Assembly (NCBI RefSeq): GCF_913058315.1
Contig: NZ_CAJXQY010000002.1
Location: forward strand, 23,956-87,955
Direction: 5' to 3'
Source: an uncultured Alteromonas sp.
GTDB lineage: Bacteria; Pseudomonadota; Gammaproteobacteria; Enterobacterales; Alteromonadaceae
DNA: 64,000 bases
The notes under the pieces were generated by a model. That model searched no databases and had not been told where the DNA came from. It saw nothing but the letters and a program-made list of their open reading frames with translations. The position numbers and the translations under genes are program-made. Each line of letters opens with the position of its first letter. The first letter of the stretch is position 1. Shown here one piece after another: positions 54,482-63,542 of this stretch.

Positions 54482-56827
54482 ATGAGTACAGAACAGGAAA
54501 TAATAGAAAAACATCAACCTGTGATCCGCGCGTTAATTCCTTATCAGCAACAAGGCAGGTTGCTTGAGGGACTCAACCGCTTTTCGTCACGTCTGAATGC
54601 CAATGCCAGACAAGTCATAAAAGACGAAGTCATCCGTCTGACATCGCAAACCGACGCTCCCGCCGATAATTCAGCCTTCGCCCAGTTTCCGGTAAAACGT
54701 TTCGCTCACTTTGGGATTGAAATGAAACTCGATAAGGTGGGCACCGAGATTTTAAAAAAAGAAACCGCCCGCTATATGGAGCAATATACGGTTGGCGTGT
54801 TTGAATCAATTACCAATTCTGCCCATTACCAGGGCCTGGTGCAGCGTCAGTTACGCGAAAAAATCATTAAGGCTTTTACGGTTCAAACCCAATCGTATCA
54901 GGATATTCAGTTCAACAACGACCTTTCTGTTACGCCCAACCTTTCGGTGTCGACGCCGGCTTATCAAAATGGCAGAAGCGTTGCGGTGGTCGCTTTAAGT
55001 GCGACCCAACTTACCATTGCCTGCACCCGCTCGCCGAAATTCACTACATTAACCGACATTGCAGTGACCTTTGGGCAGATTCCGGGTTTATGCTCAGGCA
55101 CCGAAGTAATCCATTTCGATTATGTCACAGTGGATTTTAACGCGGCTTCCCAGCGGCACCACGCGGTACTGCAACTGGCTGAACAGGACAAACACTGGCA
55201 AGCGGTTTTTCAACAGTATCTCAACCGCGTCATGTTGCGTTTGCCGCTGGAGCGAGACCTCGAAATTGAGCGTTCAATGCAGGCACTGGATCGCGACAGA
55301 GTGGTACAAAGTGCCCCATGGCTGCCGGTCCTGATGAAAAAGGAAGAGACCTGGCTTATACCGAGAATGGTGTTGTTGACGCCGGTTAACACCCAACGCA
55401 ATCCGGCCTACAGAAGTAGAGAGTTGTTGCCGGGAAAAACGGCATTGCAACGAATATTAAAGGAACTCGGTGCCTTTAATGAAGCTTTTGTATTGCGACT
55501 GACCATTGCGCAACGGGGCTCCGCACCGGTTTCTCTGTGCACAACGGTGCGTCAGTTAGAGCGACAAAATCTGCTGGCCAACTTTGTCTACCTGGGGTTA
55601 GAGCATAACAGTCTGGAAATCTGGCAGTACCGGTTAACGAAAATTAGTCGTGACAGTCAGGAAACAGCGCGCATCCTGCAGGATATGTCGCACCAGGATC
55701 ATAATGATATCCTGTCGATGGGACACGTTCTTTACCTGCGCTCAATAAACGAGGCGATTGGCCCGTTACAATTACTCAACCCGCCACAGAAAGCCAAACT
55801 TCCCCGCCAGTACATTGATAATGACAAACACTACCCCCTTCATTTTGTTATGAATGAGGATATTGACCGGCGCAAGGAACCCCGCTTCCGTATTGAAACC
55901 AATGCCTTAATTAAAGTGAGTTTAATGACCAGTTACGCCGCCACAGTGCGGGATTTTTCACTCAGCGGGATCCAGTTACAACTTCACGACTGTGAAGAAT
56001 CGGTTCTGCCGCCGGAGGTAAAGGTCAGCATTGCCGATTTCAAACTGAAATCACAGCGTTACAAAGTGTTGGATTATAACCCGAAAACTGGGGTGTTACG
56101 GTTACTCGCTATTACCAAAGACGTTACCTCAAAGGTACTGAAAAAACTCAGCTCAAACTCCTCGCTGCAATCCAGTATCGAGAATATCATGCTGAAACAG
56201 TCACTGTATTTCCGTTACATCTGGGAAGTGGTCAGCCGTCACTACCCCAACGCAGCGTTACAAGTGGTAACGGGCAGGCAAATGATCTACCGCACGAAAA
56301 CCTTGTACACTGCACAACATAATAGCGACCTGCATCCCTTTGCCGTGTGCGATCATAATGCGCCACTGCATGGTTTTTTCGCCGATATGGGTAAGTCGCC
56401 ACCAGACTCTTCGGTTTTGCGCCGACTTTTGCAACAAGCCGAGCGGTATCATTTAGCAGTCCATTGCGAACGCAAGGCTGACAACAAACTCATCAACCTT
56501 ACTCAGGTACAGTGCTTTGAATCGTCACTGCGGTATAAAATTAAAAAGTCGCTGGAAGATGAGGAAACCCAACTGTACGTCGCCGGGATTGAATGCCAGA
56601 AAAATGAATCCGTGAATACGCCAATGACCAGGCAACGGCTGGCCCTGCTATCCAGGATTGATTTGGATGTCCATGAAAAACTGCAGGCCTTACAGCAAAA
56701 TTATTCCCACGTGATCCACATCGTCGACCTGTCGGCTTTGCTCAATTCCTTTATTAAAGCAGGCATAGTGCCGGGCAGCAGTAAGGAGAATGCCGCCAGC
56801 GCGGCACACTCCACAAACGTTACATAA
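54482..56827 (+). CDS. large PilZ-domain cyclic-di-GMP-binding protein
   Basis: 781 aa, soluble. A long N-terminal region (1-455) without a named domain; helical start (LIPYQQQGRLLEGLNRFSSRLNANARQVIKDEV). A PilZ domain at about 460-560 with the binding motif R463-R464-K-E-P-R468 and D491-F-S-L-S-G496 (RxxxR and D/NxSxxG). A further 220-residue C-terminal domain (IWEVVSRHYPNAALQVVTGRQ). Similar long PilZ proteins occur in Shewanella and Alteromonas without an assigned role. Its last 8 bases overlap the convergent SDR gene. Confidence 0.88.
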   Translation: MSTEQEIIEKHQPVIRALIPYQQQGRLLEGLNRFSSRLNANARQVIKDEVIRLTSQTDAPADNSAFAQFPVKRFAHFGIEMKLDKVGTEILKKETARYMEQYTVGVFESITNSAHYQGLVQRQLREKIIKAFTVQTQSYQDIQFNNDLSVTPNLSVSTPAYQNGRSVAVVALSATQLTIACTRSPKFTTLTDIAVTFGQIPGLCSGTEVIHFDYVTVDFNAASQRHHAVLQLAEQDKHWQAVFQQYLNRVMLRLPLERDLEIERSMQALDRDRVVQSAPWLPVLMKKEETWLIPRMVLLTPVNTQRNPAYRSRELLPGKTALQRILKELGAFNEAFVLRLTIAQRGSAPVSLCTTVRQLERQNLLANFVYLGLEHNSLEIWQYRLTKISRDSQETARILQDMSHQDHNDILSMGHVLYLRSINEAIGPLQLLNPPQKAKLPRQYIDNDKHYPLHFVMNEDIDRRKEPRFRIETNALIKVSLMTSYAATVRDFSLSGIQLQLHDCEESVLPPEVKVSIADFKLKSQRYKVLDYNPKTGVLRLLAITKDVTSKVLKKLSSNSSLQSSIENIMLKQSLYFRYIWEVVSRHYPNAALQVVTGRQMIYRTKTLYTAQHNSDLHPFAVCDHNAPLHGFFADMGKSPPDSSVLRRLLQQAERYHLAVHCERKADNKLINLTQVQCFESSLRYKIKKSLEDEETQLYVAGIECQKNESVNTPMTRQRLALLSRIDLDVHEKLQALQQNYSHVIHIVDLSALLNSFIKAGIVPGSSKENAASAAHSTNVT

Positions 56828-57614
56828 TAAAGTCGACCACACCGCCGTCGACACGCAGTGCACTGCCGGTAGTGGCGGATGCCAGCTTAGAGCAGGTGTA
56901 AGTGATCATACTGGCCACTTCTTCCACCGTTGCCATACGCTGAATCACTGAAGACGGACGATTTTCCATCACGAATTTCACGCCGGCTTCTTCAATCGAA
57001 ATACCATTTTCTTCTGCAGACTGAGCCAGAAAAGCCTGGGCGCCCTCACTCAGGGTAGGTCCCGGTAGCACAGAGTTTACCGTCACGCCGGTGCCAGCCA
57101 GGCGCTTAGCCAGCCCTCTGGACAAGCCCAGTAAAGCGGTTTTACTCACGCCATAATGGATCATATCAGCGGGAATATTCAGAGCAGATTCCGACGCCAC
57201 ATAAACAATGCGGCCCCAGTTATTTTCGACCATCGCAGGCGCATAATGGCGGCTCAGACGGACAGCCGACATAATGTTAACGTCGAAGTATTGCTGCCAT
57301 AGGTCATCGTCAGTGTCAAAGAAATCCCTGGTACCATAAATACCCAGATTATTAACCAGAATATCGGCTACCGGTACGGCTTCAATTAGCGTATTACAGC
57401 CTTCTGCAGTGCCTAAATCCGCCGCTACACCTGAAACTTCGGCGCCGGGAACCGCTTGTTTCACTGCTTCTACTGCTTGCGCTACCTTTTGCTCGGTGCG
57501 GCCATTAACAACAACTTTTTCACCGCACTGAGCGAGCTGCCTGGCGGCACCGAGTCCGATACCTTCCGTTGAGCCGGTAATAATCGCCATTTTTTCATGT
57601 AAATCAATTTTCAT
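56820..57614 (-). CDS. short-chain dehydrogenase/reductase
   Basis: 264 aa, classical SDR. Cofactor motif TGSTEGIG (13-20), NNLG after the fourth strand, catalytic Ser141, Tyr154 and Lys158 (YGVSK). Arg40-Thr41 after the second strand suggests NADP(H). Close to the 3-oxoacyl-ACP reductase-like oxidoreductases; substrate not deducible. Overlaps the PilZ gene tail to tail by 8 bases. Confidence 0.9.
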   Translation of the reverse strand: MKIDLHEKMAIITGSTEGIGLGAARQLAQCGEKVVVNGRTEQKVAQAVEAVKQAVPGAEVSGVAADLGTAEGCNTLIEAVPVADILVNNLGIYGTRDFFDTDDDLWQQYFDVNIMSAVRLSRHYAPAMVENNWGRIVYVASESALNIPADMIHYGVSKTALLGLSRGLAKRLAGTGVTVNSVLPGPTLSEGAQAFLAQSAEENGISIEEAGVKFVMENRPSSVIQRMATVEEVASMITYTCSKLASATTGSALRVDGGVVDFIM

Positions 57615-57870
57615 TTGCTAAACTCCATGTTTGTAGGGTGTATTAGTTATACGCTGAAGTTGAGTTTTCGTCATAAGTGGTTGTGAGACTTGATGTTCGA
57701 ACTAATCGAATCATGCCCATTTTAACCTTCGCAGTTTTTACAAACCGTTCATTCTAAATAACTATTGCATAGCTTTGGGCAATGTTGCTAATGTGTGAGT
57801 CTGTGTTTAGAAACGGCTTAAGACCGTCAAAGCAGTTCGATGCTTTGGGTTGTTTAAAGCACACAAGATT

Positions 57871-58527
57871 ATGATTAACTACAAAATTTTACTAAAAATA
57901 GCGCTGTTCGCAGTGAGCTTAGCCGGCAGTACCCAGGCGGTAGCGAAAACCGTAACCCTGGTAGACGAGCAGGGCCAGCCATTTATTAATGCTGTTATCA
58001 GTGTGAAAGCCACCGCTGGTGAAGTGTCGAGCCCGTCTGTAGCGCCTGCACAGCCAGCCATCATGGATCAGGTAAACCGCCAGTTTGAACCTACTACCCT
58101 GGTGATTGAACAAGGCCGGACGGTGGTGTTTCCCAACAGTGATAACATCCGCCATCATGTATACAGTTTCTCACAGCCTAAACCCTTTGAAATAAAATTA
58201 TATGCCGGTGACTCCGTGCCACCGGTAAAATTCGATAAGTCAGGTATTGTGGTGCTTGGATGTAACATTCATGACTCCATGGTCGGTTACATCTATGTAA
58301 AAGATCAACAACCAACATGGGAAACCGATGCCAGTGGAAAGGCAGAGTTAAACACCACTCAAACCGAGGTACTCATCTGGCACCCGGACCTCTCCGTGAA
58401 TCACCTTAACCGGCTGCCCTTCACGCTCAGTGACGATGATAAGCCAGTTGAGATTGTTCTTGTGCGCATTGCACAACTCGAAACATCCAAGCGCGTATTC
58501 GGCAACAGCAAGTTTAAGCGCCAATGA
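57871..58527 (+). CDS. cupredoxin-domain periplasmic protein
   Basis: 218 aa from the ATG at 57871, signal peptide about 1-26. Cupredoxin-like domain with the type-1 copper ligands His95 or His96 (NIRHHVYSF), Cys131, His134 and Met137 (GCNIHDSM), as in plastocyanin/methylamine-utilisation-type proteins. First gene of a four-gene operon with a cyclic-di-GMP enzyme, DUF3034 barrel and truncated haemoglobin. Overlaps the next start by 4 bases. Confidence 0.88.
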   Translation: MINYKILLKIALFAVSLAGSTQAVAKTVTLVDEQGQPFINAVISVKATAGEVSSPSVAPAQPAIMDQVNRQFEPTTLVIEQGRTVVFPNSDNIRHHVYSFSQPKPFEIKLYAGDSVPPVKFDKSGIVVLGCNIHDSMVGYIYVKDQQPTWETDASGKAELNTTQTEVLIWHPDLSVNHLNRLPFTLSDDDKPVEIVLVRIAQLETSKRVFGNSKFKRQ

Positions 58528-60845
58528 CCCTTACCCTGCGTCAGTCGCTGTTTCAGATACTCTTTATTGGTATTTTTATCACAGCGTCGCTGATCCTGGG
58601 TAACGTCTGGACGGTAACATCAAAAACTGCCTTTAATCAGGTGACCAAAAATATTGAGGTCGCAAACACTGTTCTGGAGCAATTGCTGCAGGATCGCAGC
58701 GAGCAATTACTCAATTCGGCACGGGTTCTGACCGACGACTTTGGCTTTAAGCAGGCCGTCGCCACCGGCGACATTCCGACCATTCAAAGTGCCTTGCAAA
58801 ACCACGGGCAGCGCATTGAGTCAGATTTTATGATGCTGACTGACTTATCCGGCAATGTGCTGGAAAGCCAGCCCGAGTATTTTACCAGTGGTGCAGCCTT
58901 TCCCTATCCCAATATCATTAACCAGGTGCTGGAGGATGGCGGTTCGGAAAATGCCATTATTGTCGACGGCAGTCTGTATCAGATTATTATGCTGCCGGTT
59001 TACGCGCCGAATCCCATAGCCATTGCTGGCATTGGCTTTCTCGACGGCGATGAATTTTTAAAACAGGTCAAACGAATTATTCAGGCCGATATTATTGTTT
59101 CATCGAAGCGCTCAGTGAATGGCTCTCATGTGGTATTACACAGCAGCCTGCCCTATATTCAGGCGCAACGTGTAATTAATGCCGACCAGCAAACGCTAAG
59201 CTGGTTCGATGTGACTTTTTCCCGGGATACCCCCTACCTAACCCGGGATATCCAGTTACCTGACACGCTCAATAAAGAAGTGTCTATTACACTTGCTGTC
59301 GATGTATCGACCCATTTTGATAACTTTACACAGTTGCAGTTTAATATTCTGGGCATTTCGTTAATAGCGATAGCCGGCTCAATGCTGTTGTCAATGTTCA
59401 TGGCCAGCCGGGTGAATAAACCCGTGGCCAGTCTGGTCAATGCAGCGAATCATCTGGCAGATGGCAATTACGAGCAAAGTGTAAAAACGTCGGGCCATTT
59501 ACAGGAAATCAACGAACTGTCTGATGCCTTTATGCGCATGAAAGACAGCATTCAAAATCGCGAACAGCGGATCCTGATGCAATCCAGACTGGATATGCTT
59601 ACCCGACTGTACAACCGTAGCTATATGGAAGAGCTCATCCAACAGCGGTTAGACGCTGGTGAGTCACTGCAGGTTATTGGCATAAACATCCGCGATTTCA
59701 GAACCATCAACGATCTCTACGGGTATTCTAATGGCGATACCTGCATTATTTCCATTGCCGAACGCATTAAACGTTGGCGCGGTACAGCAGCCCGGTTATC
59801 CGGCGGCGAACTGGTGTGGTTTGCCAACGAACCATTAAGCGACGAGCAACTCGAAACCTTTCACACTATCCTTGAGCAACCGGTTGCCACCCAGCAGTTA
59901 GTTATGCCAATTAAACTGGTATTTACCGTGGTTAACTGCCCTGCCGATGCCGACAATGCACAGGATCTTTTCCGCCGCATGAATATTCTGCTCGATGAAG
60001 CGGAAATGGGCGCAAACTGGTTGCTGCAGTTCAGTTCAGAAATAGAACAACGCTACTTGCGTCGCCTAAGTATTATTACCGAACTGAAAGAAGTGCTGCA
60101 GAGCGAACAGGATGAGTTGTCGATGGTTTATCAGCCTAAGATTAGCCTTAAAACCCGTCAGGTAAATGGCCTTGAAGCACTTATCCGCTGGAACAGCCAG
60201 CGCCTTGGTTTTATTCCACCGGATGAGTTCATTGAAATTGCTGAACAAGCTGGCTTTATTGAACAGGTAACCGACTGGGTACTTAATCGGGTGGTCGTAG
60301 ACATCCTGTCACTTCGCGAACAGCAGATATTTATTAAACCAGCAGTTAACCTGTCGACTCAGGATATTCAAAACCGGCCATTGCTGGATCGGCTTATCTC
60401 ATTACTGGATGATAATGGCTTAACCGCCAGCGATATCACCCTGGAGATAACAGAAAGCGATCTGGTAGCCGATGCAAAGATTGCTATTGCCAACCTGCAG
60501 TTTCTGCAGGATAAAGGCTTTAGTATTGCCATTGATGATTTTGGCACTGGCTATTCCTCACTGGCCTATTTAAAGAATTTACCAGTGTCAGCGATTAAAA
60601 TAGACAAGGCGTTTGTACTTAACTTAAGCACCGACACTGAAGATCAGCAAATCGTGCATACGGTGCTAAGCCTTTCTAATATATTTGATTTAGAAGTTGT
60701 GGCGGAAGGCGTAGAAGATGCCAATGCCATGGAAATCCTGGCTGACTGGGGTTGTGATACTGCACAAGGTTATTATATTAGTCGCCCGCTACCACTTGGC
60801 GGACTAATTGACTGGCTGGCTTCATCGGAATATTACCAACAATAA
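58524..60845 (+). CDS. membrane GGDEF/EAL protein, degenerate GGDEF, intact EAL
   Basis: 773 aa. Helix about 9-30, a periplasmic Cache-like sensor (about 40-255), helix about 270-293, HAMP (about 295-350), GGDEF (about 365-500) and EAL (about 525-770). The GGDEF signature reads G427-G-E-L-V431, so cyclase activity is unlikely. The EAL domain keeps E551-A-L, AVNLST, LEITESD, IDDFGTGYSSL, IKIDKAF and EGVED, so phosphodiesterase activity is likely. Coupled to the cupredoxin gene upstream. Confidence 0.93.
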   Translation: MTLTLRQSLFQILFIGIFITASLILGNVWTVTSKTAFNQVTKNIEVANTVLEQLLQDRSEQLLNSARVLTDDFGFKQAVATGDIPTIQSALQNHGQRIESDFMMLTDLSGNVLESQPEYFTSGAAFPYPNIINQVLEDGGSENAIIVDGSLYQIIMLPVYAPNPIAIAGIGFLDGDEFLKQVKRIIQADIIVSSKRSVNGSHVVLHSSLPYIQAQRVINADQQTLSWFDVTFSRDTPYLTRDIQLPDTLNKEVSITLAVDVSTHFDNFTQLQFNILGISLIAIAGSMLLSMFMASRVNKPVASLVNAANHLADGNYEQSVKTSGHLQEINELSDAFMRMKDSIQNREQRILMQSRLDMLTRLYNRSYMEELIQQRLDAGESLQVIGINIRDFRTINDLYGYSNGDTCIISIAERIKRWRGTAARLSGGELVWFANEPLSDEQLETFHTILEQPVATQQLVMPIKLVFTVVNCPADADNAQDLFRRMNILLDEAEMGANWLLQFSSEIEQRYLRRLSIITELKEVLQSEQDELSMVYQPKISLKTRQVNGLEALIRWNSQRLGFIPPDEFIEIAEQAGFIEQVTDWVLNRVVVDILSLREQQIFIKPAVNLSTQDIQNRPLLDRLISLLDDNGLTASDITLEITESDLVADAKIAIANLQFLQDKGFSIAIDDFGTGYSSLAYLKNLPVSAIKIDKAFVLNLSTDTEDQQIVHTVLSLSNIFDLEVVAEGVEDANAMEILADWGCDTAQGYYISRPLPLGGLIDWLASSEYYQQ

Positions 60846-60855
60846 GGAGTTTTGA

Positions 60856-61692
60856 GTGCGACTAACAAAACTGATAAGCAGTACCCTTATTTTCTGCACC
60901 GGGCTGGCTTTTGCCGGCGACGGCAAACTGATTGGCACAGCAGGCCTCAACCAGCTGGAAGGCAGTGGCGGCGGCGGCATAGTGCCCTGGGCCACTTTAT
61001 CGGGTTATGACAGCCAGGATGAGGTGTCTGCGAATGCTTTTATCACTCAGGTTAACCTTGAGGATTACCGGCTTAACGTATTGGGAGCAAGCGTCTCATT
61101 GTATGATCGGGCGGAGTTCAGTGTGGCACGCCATGTGTTTGACCTGACAACCCTGGGCGGCGAGATAGCGCAAACCGTTTATGGTGCCAAGTTTAAGCTT
61201 TACGGCGACGTGGTTTACTCAGACTGGCCGCAACTCAGTGCCGGTATTCAATATAAGGACCTCGAGGATACAGCAGTGGCCAACCTGGTCGGTAGCGAAG
61301 AGACTTCTGGCACTGATATCTATCTGGCCGCGACAAAAGTCCATTTAGGCGCTGTGGGAGGTTATAACCTGGTATGGAACCTGACCGGCAGGCTGACAAA
61401 AGCGAATCAACTGGGTCTGCTAGGTTTCGGCGGTCCGCAAAACAGCGATTATGAACTGATGCTGGAAGGCAGCCTTGGCGTGTTATTTTCCCGCCATTTT
61501 GCTGCCGGGGTTGAATATCGTCAGAAGCCCGACAATTTAGGACTTGGCGAAGATGACTGGATGGATGTTTTTGTGACTTACATTCCCTCAAAGAAAGTTA
61601 ACTTTACCCTGGCCTGGGCAGATTTAGGCAGTATTGCCGGTGCCACAGGGCAGAAAGGCTTGTATTTATCTGTGGGAGGTCAGTTATGGTAA
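60856..61692 (+). CDS. DUF3034 outer-membrane protein
   Basis: 278 aa from a GTG start with AAGGAG 7 bases upstream. Signal peptide (about 1-20) then DGKLIGTAGLNQLEGSGGGGIVPWATLSGYD, the DUF3034 opening, and alternating amphipathic beta strands ending in a C-terminal aromatic residue (YLSVGGQLW), typical of a small outer-membrane barrel. Overlaps the haemoglobin gene by 7 bases. Confidence 0.87.
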   Translation: MRLTKLISSTLIFCTGLAFAGDGKLIGTAGLNQLEGSGGGGIVPWATLSGYDSQDEVSANAFITQVNLEDYRLNVLGASVSLYDRAEFSVARHVFDLTTLGGEIAQTVYGAKFKLYGDVVYSDWPQLSAGIQYKDLEDTAVANLVGSEETSGTDIYLAATKVHLGAVGGYNLVWNLTGRLTKANQLGLLGFGGPQNSDYELMLEGSLGVLFSRHFAAGVEYRQKPDNLGLGEDDWMDVFVTYIPSKKVNFTLAWADLGSIAGATGQKGLYLSVGGQLW

Positions 61693-62105
61693 AACAACTG
61701 ATGGTTATTGCTGCTTGTATAGCAATTCTGAGCGGCTGTGCCAGTCGTTCTGACACACTGTATGAAGAACTGGGCGGCCAGGCAAAAATTAACGAAATCG
61801 TAGAAAATTTCGTTTATGAAATCGAGTATAACGAAACCATTTTGCCCTACTTCGCTGATACCGACATCGACCGCTTTATGGAAAAGTTTGCCGAGCAGTT
61901 GTGCGTTTTTTCAGGTGGGCCCTGCCGTTATTCGGGCGATACCATGGAACAGGTACACGGCGGTATGAATATTACCGAGGCAGACTTTAACCTGACCGTG
62001 GATTTATTCATTAACGCTATGAACAAAGCCAATGTGCCGCATACCTTACAGAATAAACTCATTAATCAAATGACACATACCCGCGAACAAATGCTCTATC
62101 TTTAA
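61686..62105 (+). CDS. group I truncated haemoglobin, lipoprotein form
   Basis: 139 aa. Signal peptide with lipobox LSGC (Cys18), unusual for a haemoglobin. Globin part: LYEELGGQAKINEIVENF (helix A/B), FSGGPCRYSGDTMEQVHGGMNITEADF with proximal His91. It should bind O2, NO or nitrite in the periplasm or at a membrane. Last gene of the cupredoxin operon. Confidence 0.93.
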   Translation: MVKQLMVIAACIAILSGCASRSDTLYEELGGQAKINEIVENFVYEIEYNETILPYFADTDIDRFMEKFAEQLCVFSGGPCRYSGDTMEQVHGGMNITEADFNLTVDLFINAMNKANVPHTLQNKLINQMTHTREQMLYL

Positions 62106-62141
62106 TAGAAGCGCGCCGCGGGCTGTTGCTCAGAAAATGCC

Positions 62142-62173
62142 AAAAATACCCCGCCGTACAGCGGGGTATTTTT
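62142..62173 (+). terminator. terminator of the cupredoxin operon
   Basis: AAAAATACCCCGC, loop CGTACA, GCGGGGTATTTTT; also usable on the minus strand for the gene at 62188. Confidence 0.92.
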
Positions 62174-62187
62174 ATCTATTATGGGCG

Positions 62188-62508
62188 TTATCTGGTTTTT
62201 TCAGCAGGCACTTTACACTGTGTAATTTGAGGTATCAGAACGTTAAAAGGTGCCATCTCGGAAAACGGCTTGCCGGCCGCCGCTTGTTCGGCAAGCTCTT
62301 CAAACTCTGCATCGGAGAGGGAGTTTCTCAGTATCTTGTCCATGCAATCACAGAACGCCACCGCATGGTTATCCTGACGCTCAATCCCTCGCGAGGTACA
62401 TCCTTGCTTAATTGAGCTCTTAAACGCCTCTAGTTGAGCTGAAGTCATCTTGACCTTAGCGCTGCCATCCAGAGTTACGAAAAGCAAAAACAGCGCCGTA
62501 TACTTCAT
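62188..62508 (-). CDS. small periplasmic hypothetical protein
   Basis: 106 aa from the ATG at 62508 (MKYTALFLLFVTLDGSAKVKM), with a signal peptide; an upstream in-frame start at 62544 would bury it. Three Cys in GCTSRG and AFCDCMDK and helix-rich composition suggest a small disulfide-stabilised protein. Not recognised. It is followed on the minus strand by the shared terminator. Confidence 0.62.
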   Translation of the reverse strand: MKYTALFLLFVTLDGSAKVKMTSAQLEAFKSSIKQGCTSRGIERQDNHAVAFCDCMDKILRNSLSDAEFEELAEQAAAGKPFSEMAPFNVLIPQITQCKVPAEKTR

Positions 62509-62547
62509 TTTGTGCCGCCATAGAGATGAATGGATCAGGCCCATGGG

Positions 62548-63051
62548 TTACAGCCCGTTAGCGCAACGTTTAAAGTTACGCTGCATAATAAAGTAATAGA
62601 TAAGCTGCATTAGTAGCCCAAATAGCATGCCTGAGACGAGCCAGGTGTTTTCAGGCAACTCATTAATATGCTGCACAGTAACAAAACTAAAGAGAAACCC
62701 ATACAACAGACCCAATAACAAAGAGATAAGCCAAACCTGTAATCCAACCGGCAGCGATAATGCCGCCCAACGCAGGAAGAACGCTTTACCGTCGCCCTGT
62801 TTATTAGTGCGATAGAGCCAGCTCATTCCCCAGAACTGGAGCAGCGCAAAGGCGAAAAAATTGGCAATTTGATACCAGAAGCTAAAAGTATCACTTTGTG
62901 TACAGCTAACCACTATAGGATATGTAATAGCGCTGGCAAACAGCATGCTATATAGCAGCAAATGTTTGAAAGCTAACTCTTCGCTGATGTCGTCCTTGTG
63001 AAGTTTATCCGCCAATGCTTTTGAGTTGATGAAAAAAAGATCTTCAATCAT
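62548..63051 (-). CDS. four-helix membrane hypothetical protein
   Basis: 167 aa with hydrophobic segments at about 28-48, 58-78, 92-120 and 137-157. No recognised family. The ATG (MIEDLFFINSKALADKL) follows AAGGACGT about 6 bases upstream. Probably transcribed with the small periplasmic gene downstream. Confidence 0.6.
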   Translation of the reverse strand: MIEDLFFINSKALADKLHKDDISEELAFKHLLLYSMLFASAITYPIVVSCTQSDTFSFWYQIANFFAFALLQFWGMSWLYRTNKQGDGKAFFLRWAALSLPVGLQVWLISLLLGLLYGFLFSFVTVQHINELPENTWLVSGMLFGLLMQLIYYFIMQRNFKRCANGL

Positions 63052-63110
63052 AACGTCCTTATTAATTTAACTTGCTGTAAAGTATTACAAAGTAGATTAC
63101 CTGACTGATA

Positions 63111-63542
63111 TCAAAAAGCCCAGTTGCGGGATAATACTCGCCACGAGGCGACTAGTGGCCAGGTGACTAAAGCCAGCGGTTGCAAATAAAGTTTGTAGTA
63201 GCCCCACAGGCTGGTATTGAGAATGCCCTGAGCCAACAATCCCATCAGAGCAAGCAATAAAAACAAACCAACAAAACTGAAATTCAGTTGCCGCCAGATC
63301 TGAGGGCTTAAATTTAGCCGATAGCCAAAGAGAAGCCTAATAACCCCCGGCGGTGCTACCAGAGTAAAAAGCAAGGCAAAGCTCATGACCATCAGCCAGA
63401 AAGCCATAGGGTGAAACCGAGAGTTCTCAATCAGCGATAAAAAAGGCAGTTGCACAGCCACCACTACCACTGTAAAAAAGACTATCGCTACCGCAATAAG
63501 GTAACGCCAGTAAACGCCCCACAGCGTGCTTCGCTCAATCAT
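63111..63542 (-). CDS. four-helix membrane hypothetical protein
   Basis: 143 aa with segments at about 12-32, 45-68, 85-108 and 118-136. It looks like a distant relative of the preceding membrane protein (similar size and helix count) but shares no clear motif. Function unknown. AGAG lies just before the ATG. Confidence 0.6.
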   Translation of the reverse strand: MIERSTLWGVYWRYLIAVAIVFFTVVVVAVQLPFLSLIENSRFHPMAFWLMVMSFALLFTLVAPPGVIRLLFGYRLNLSPQIWRQLNFSFVGLFLLLALMGLLAQGILNTSLWGYYKLYLQPLALVTWPLVASWRVLSRNWAF

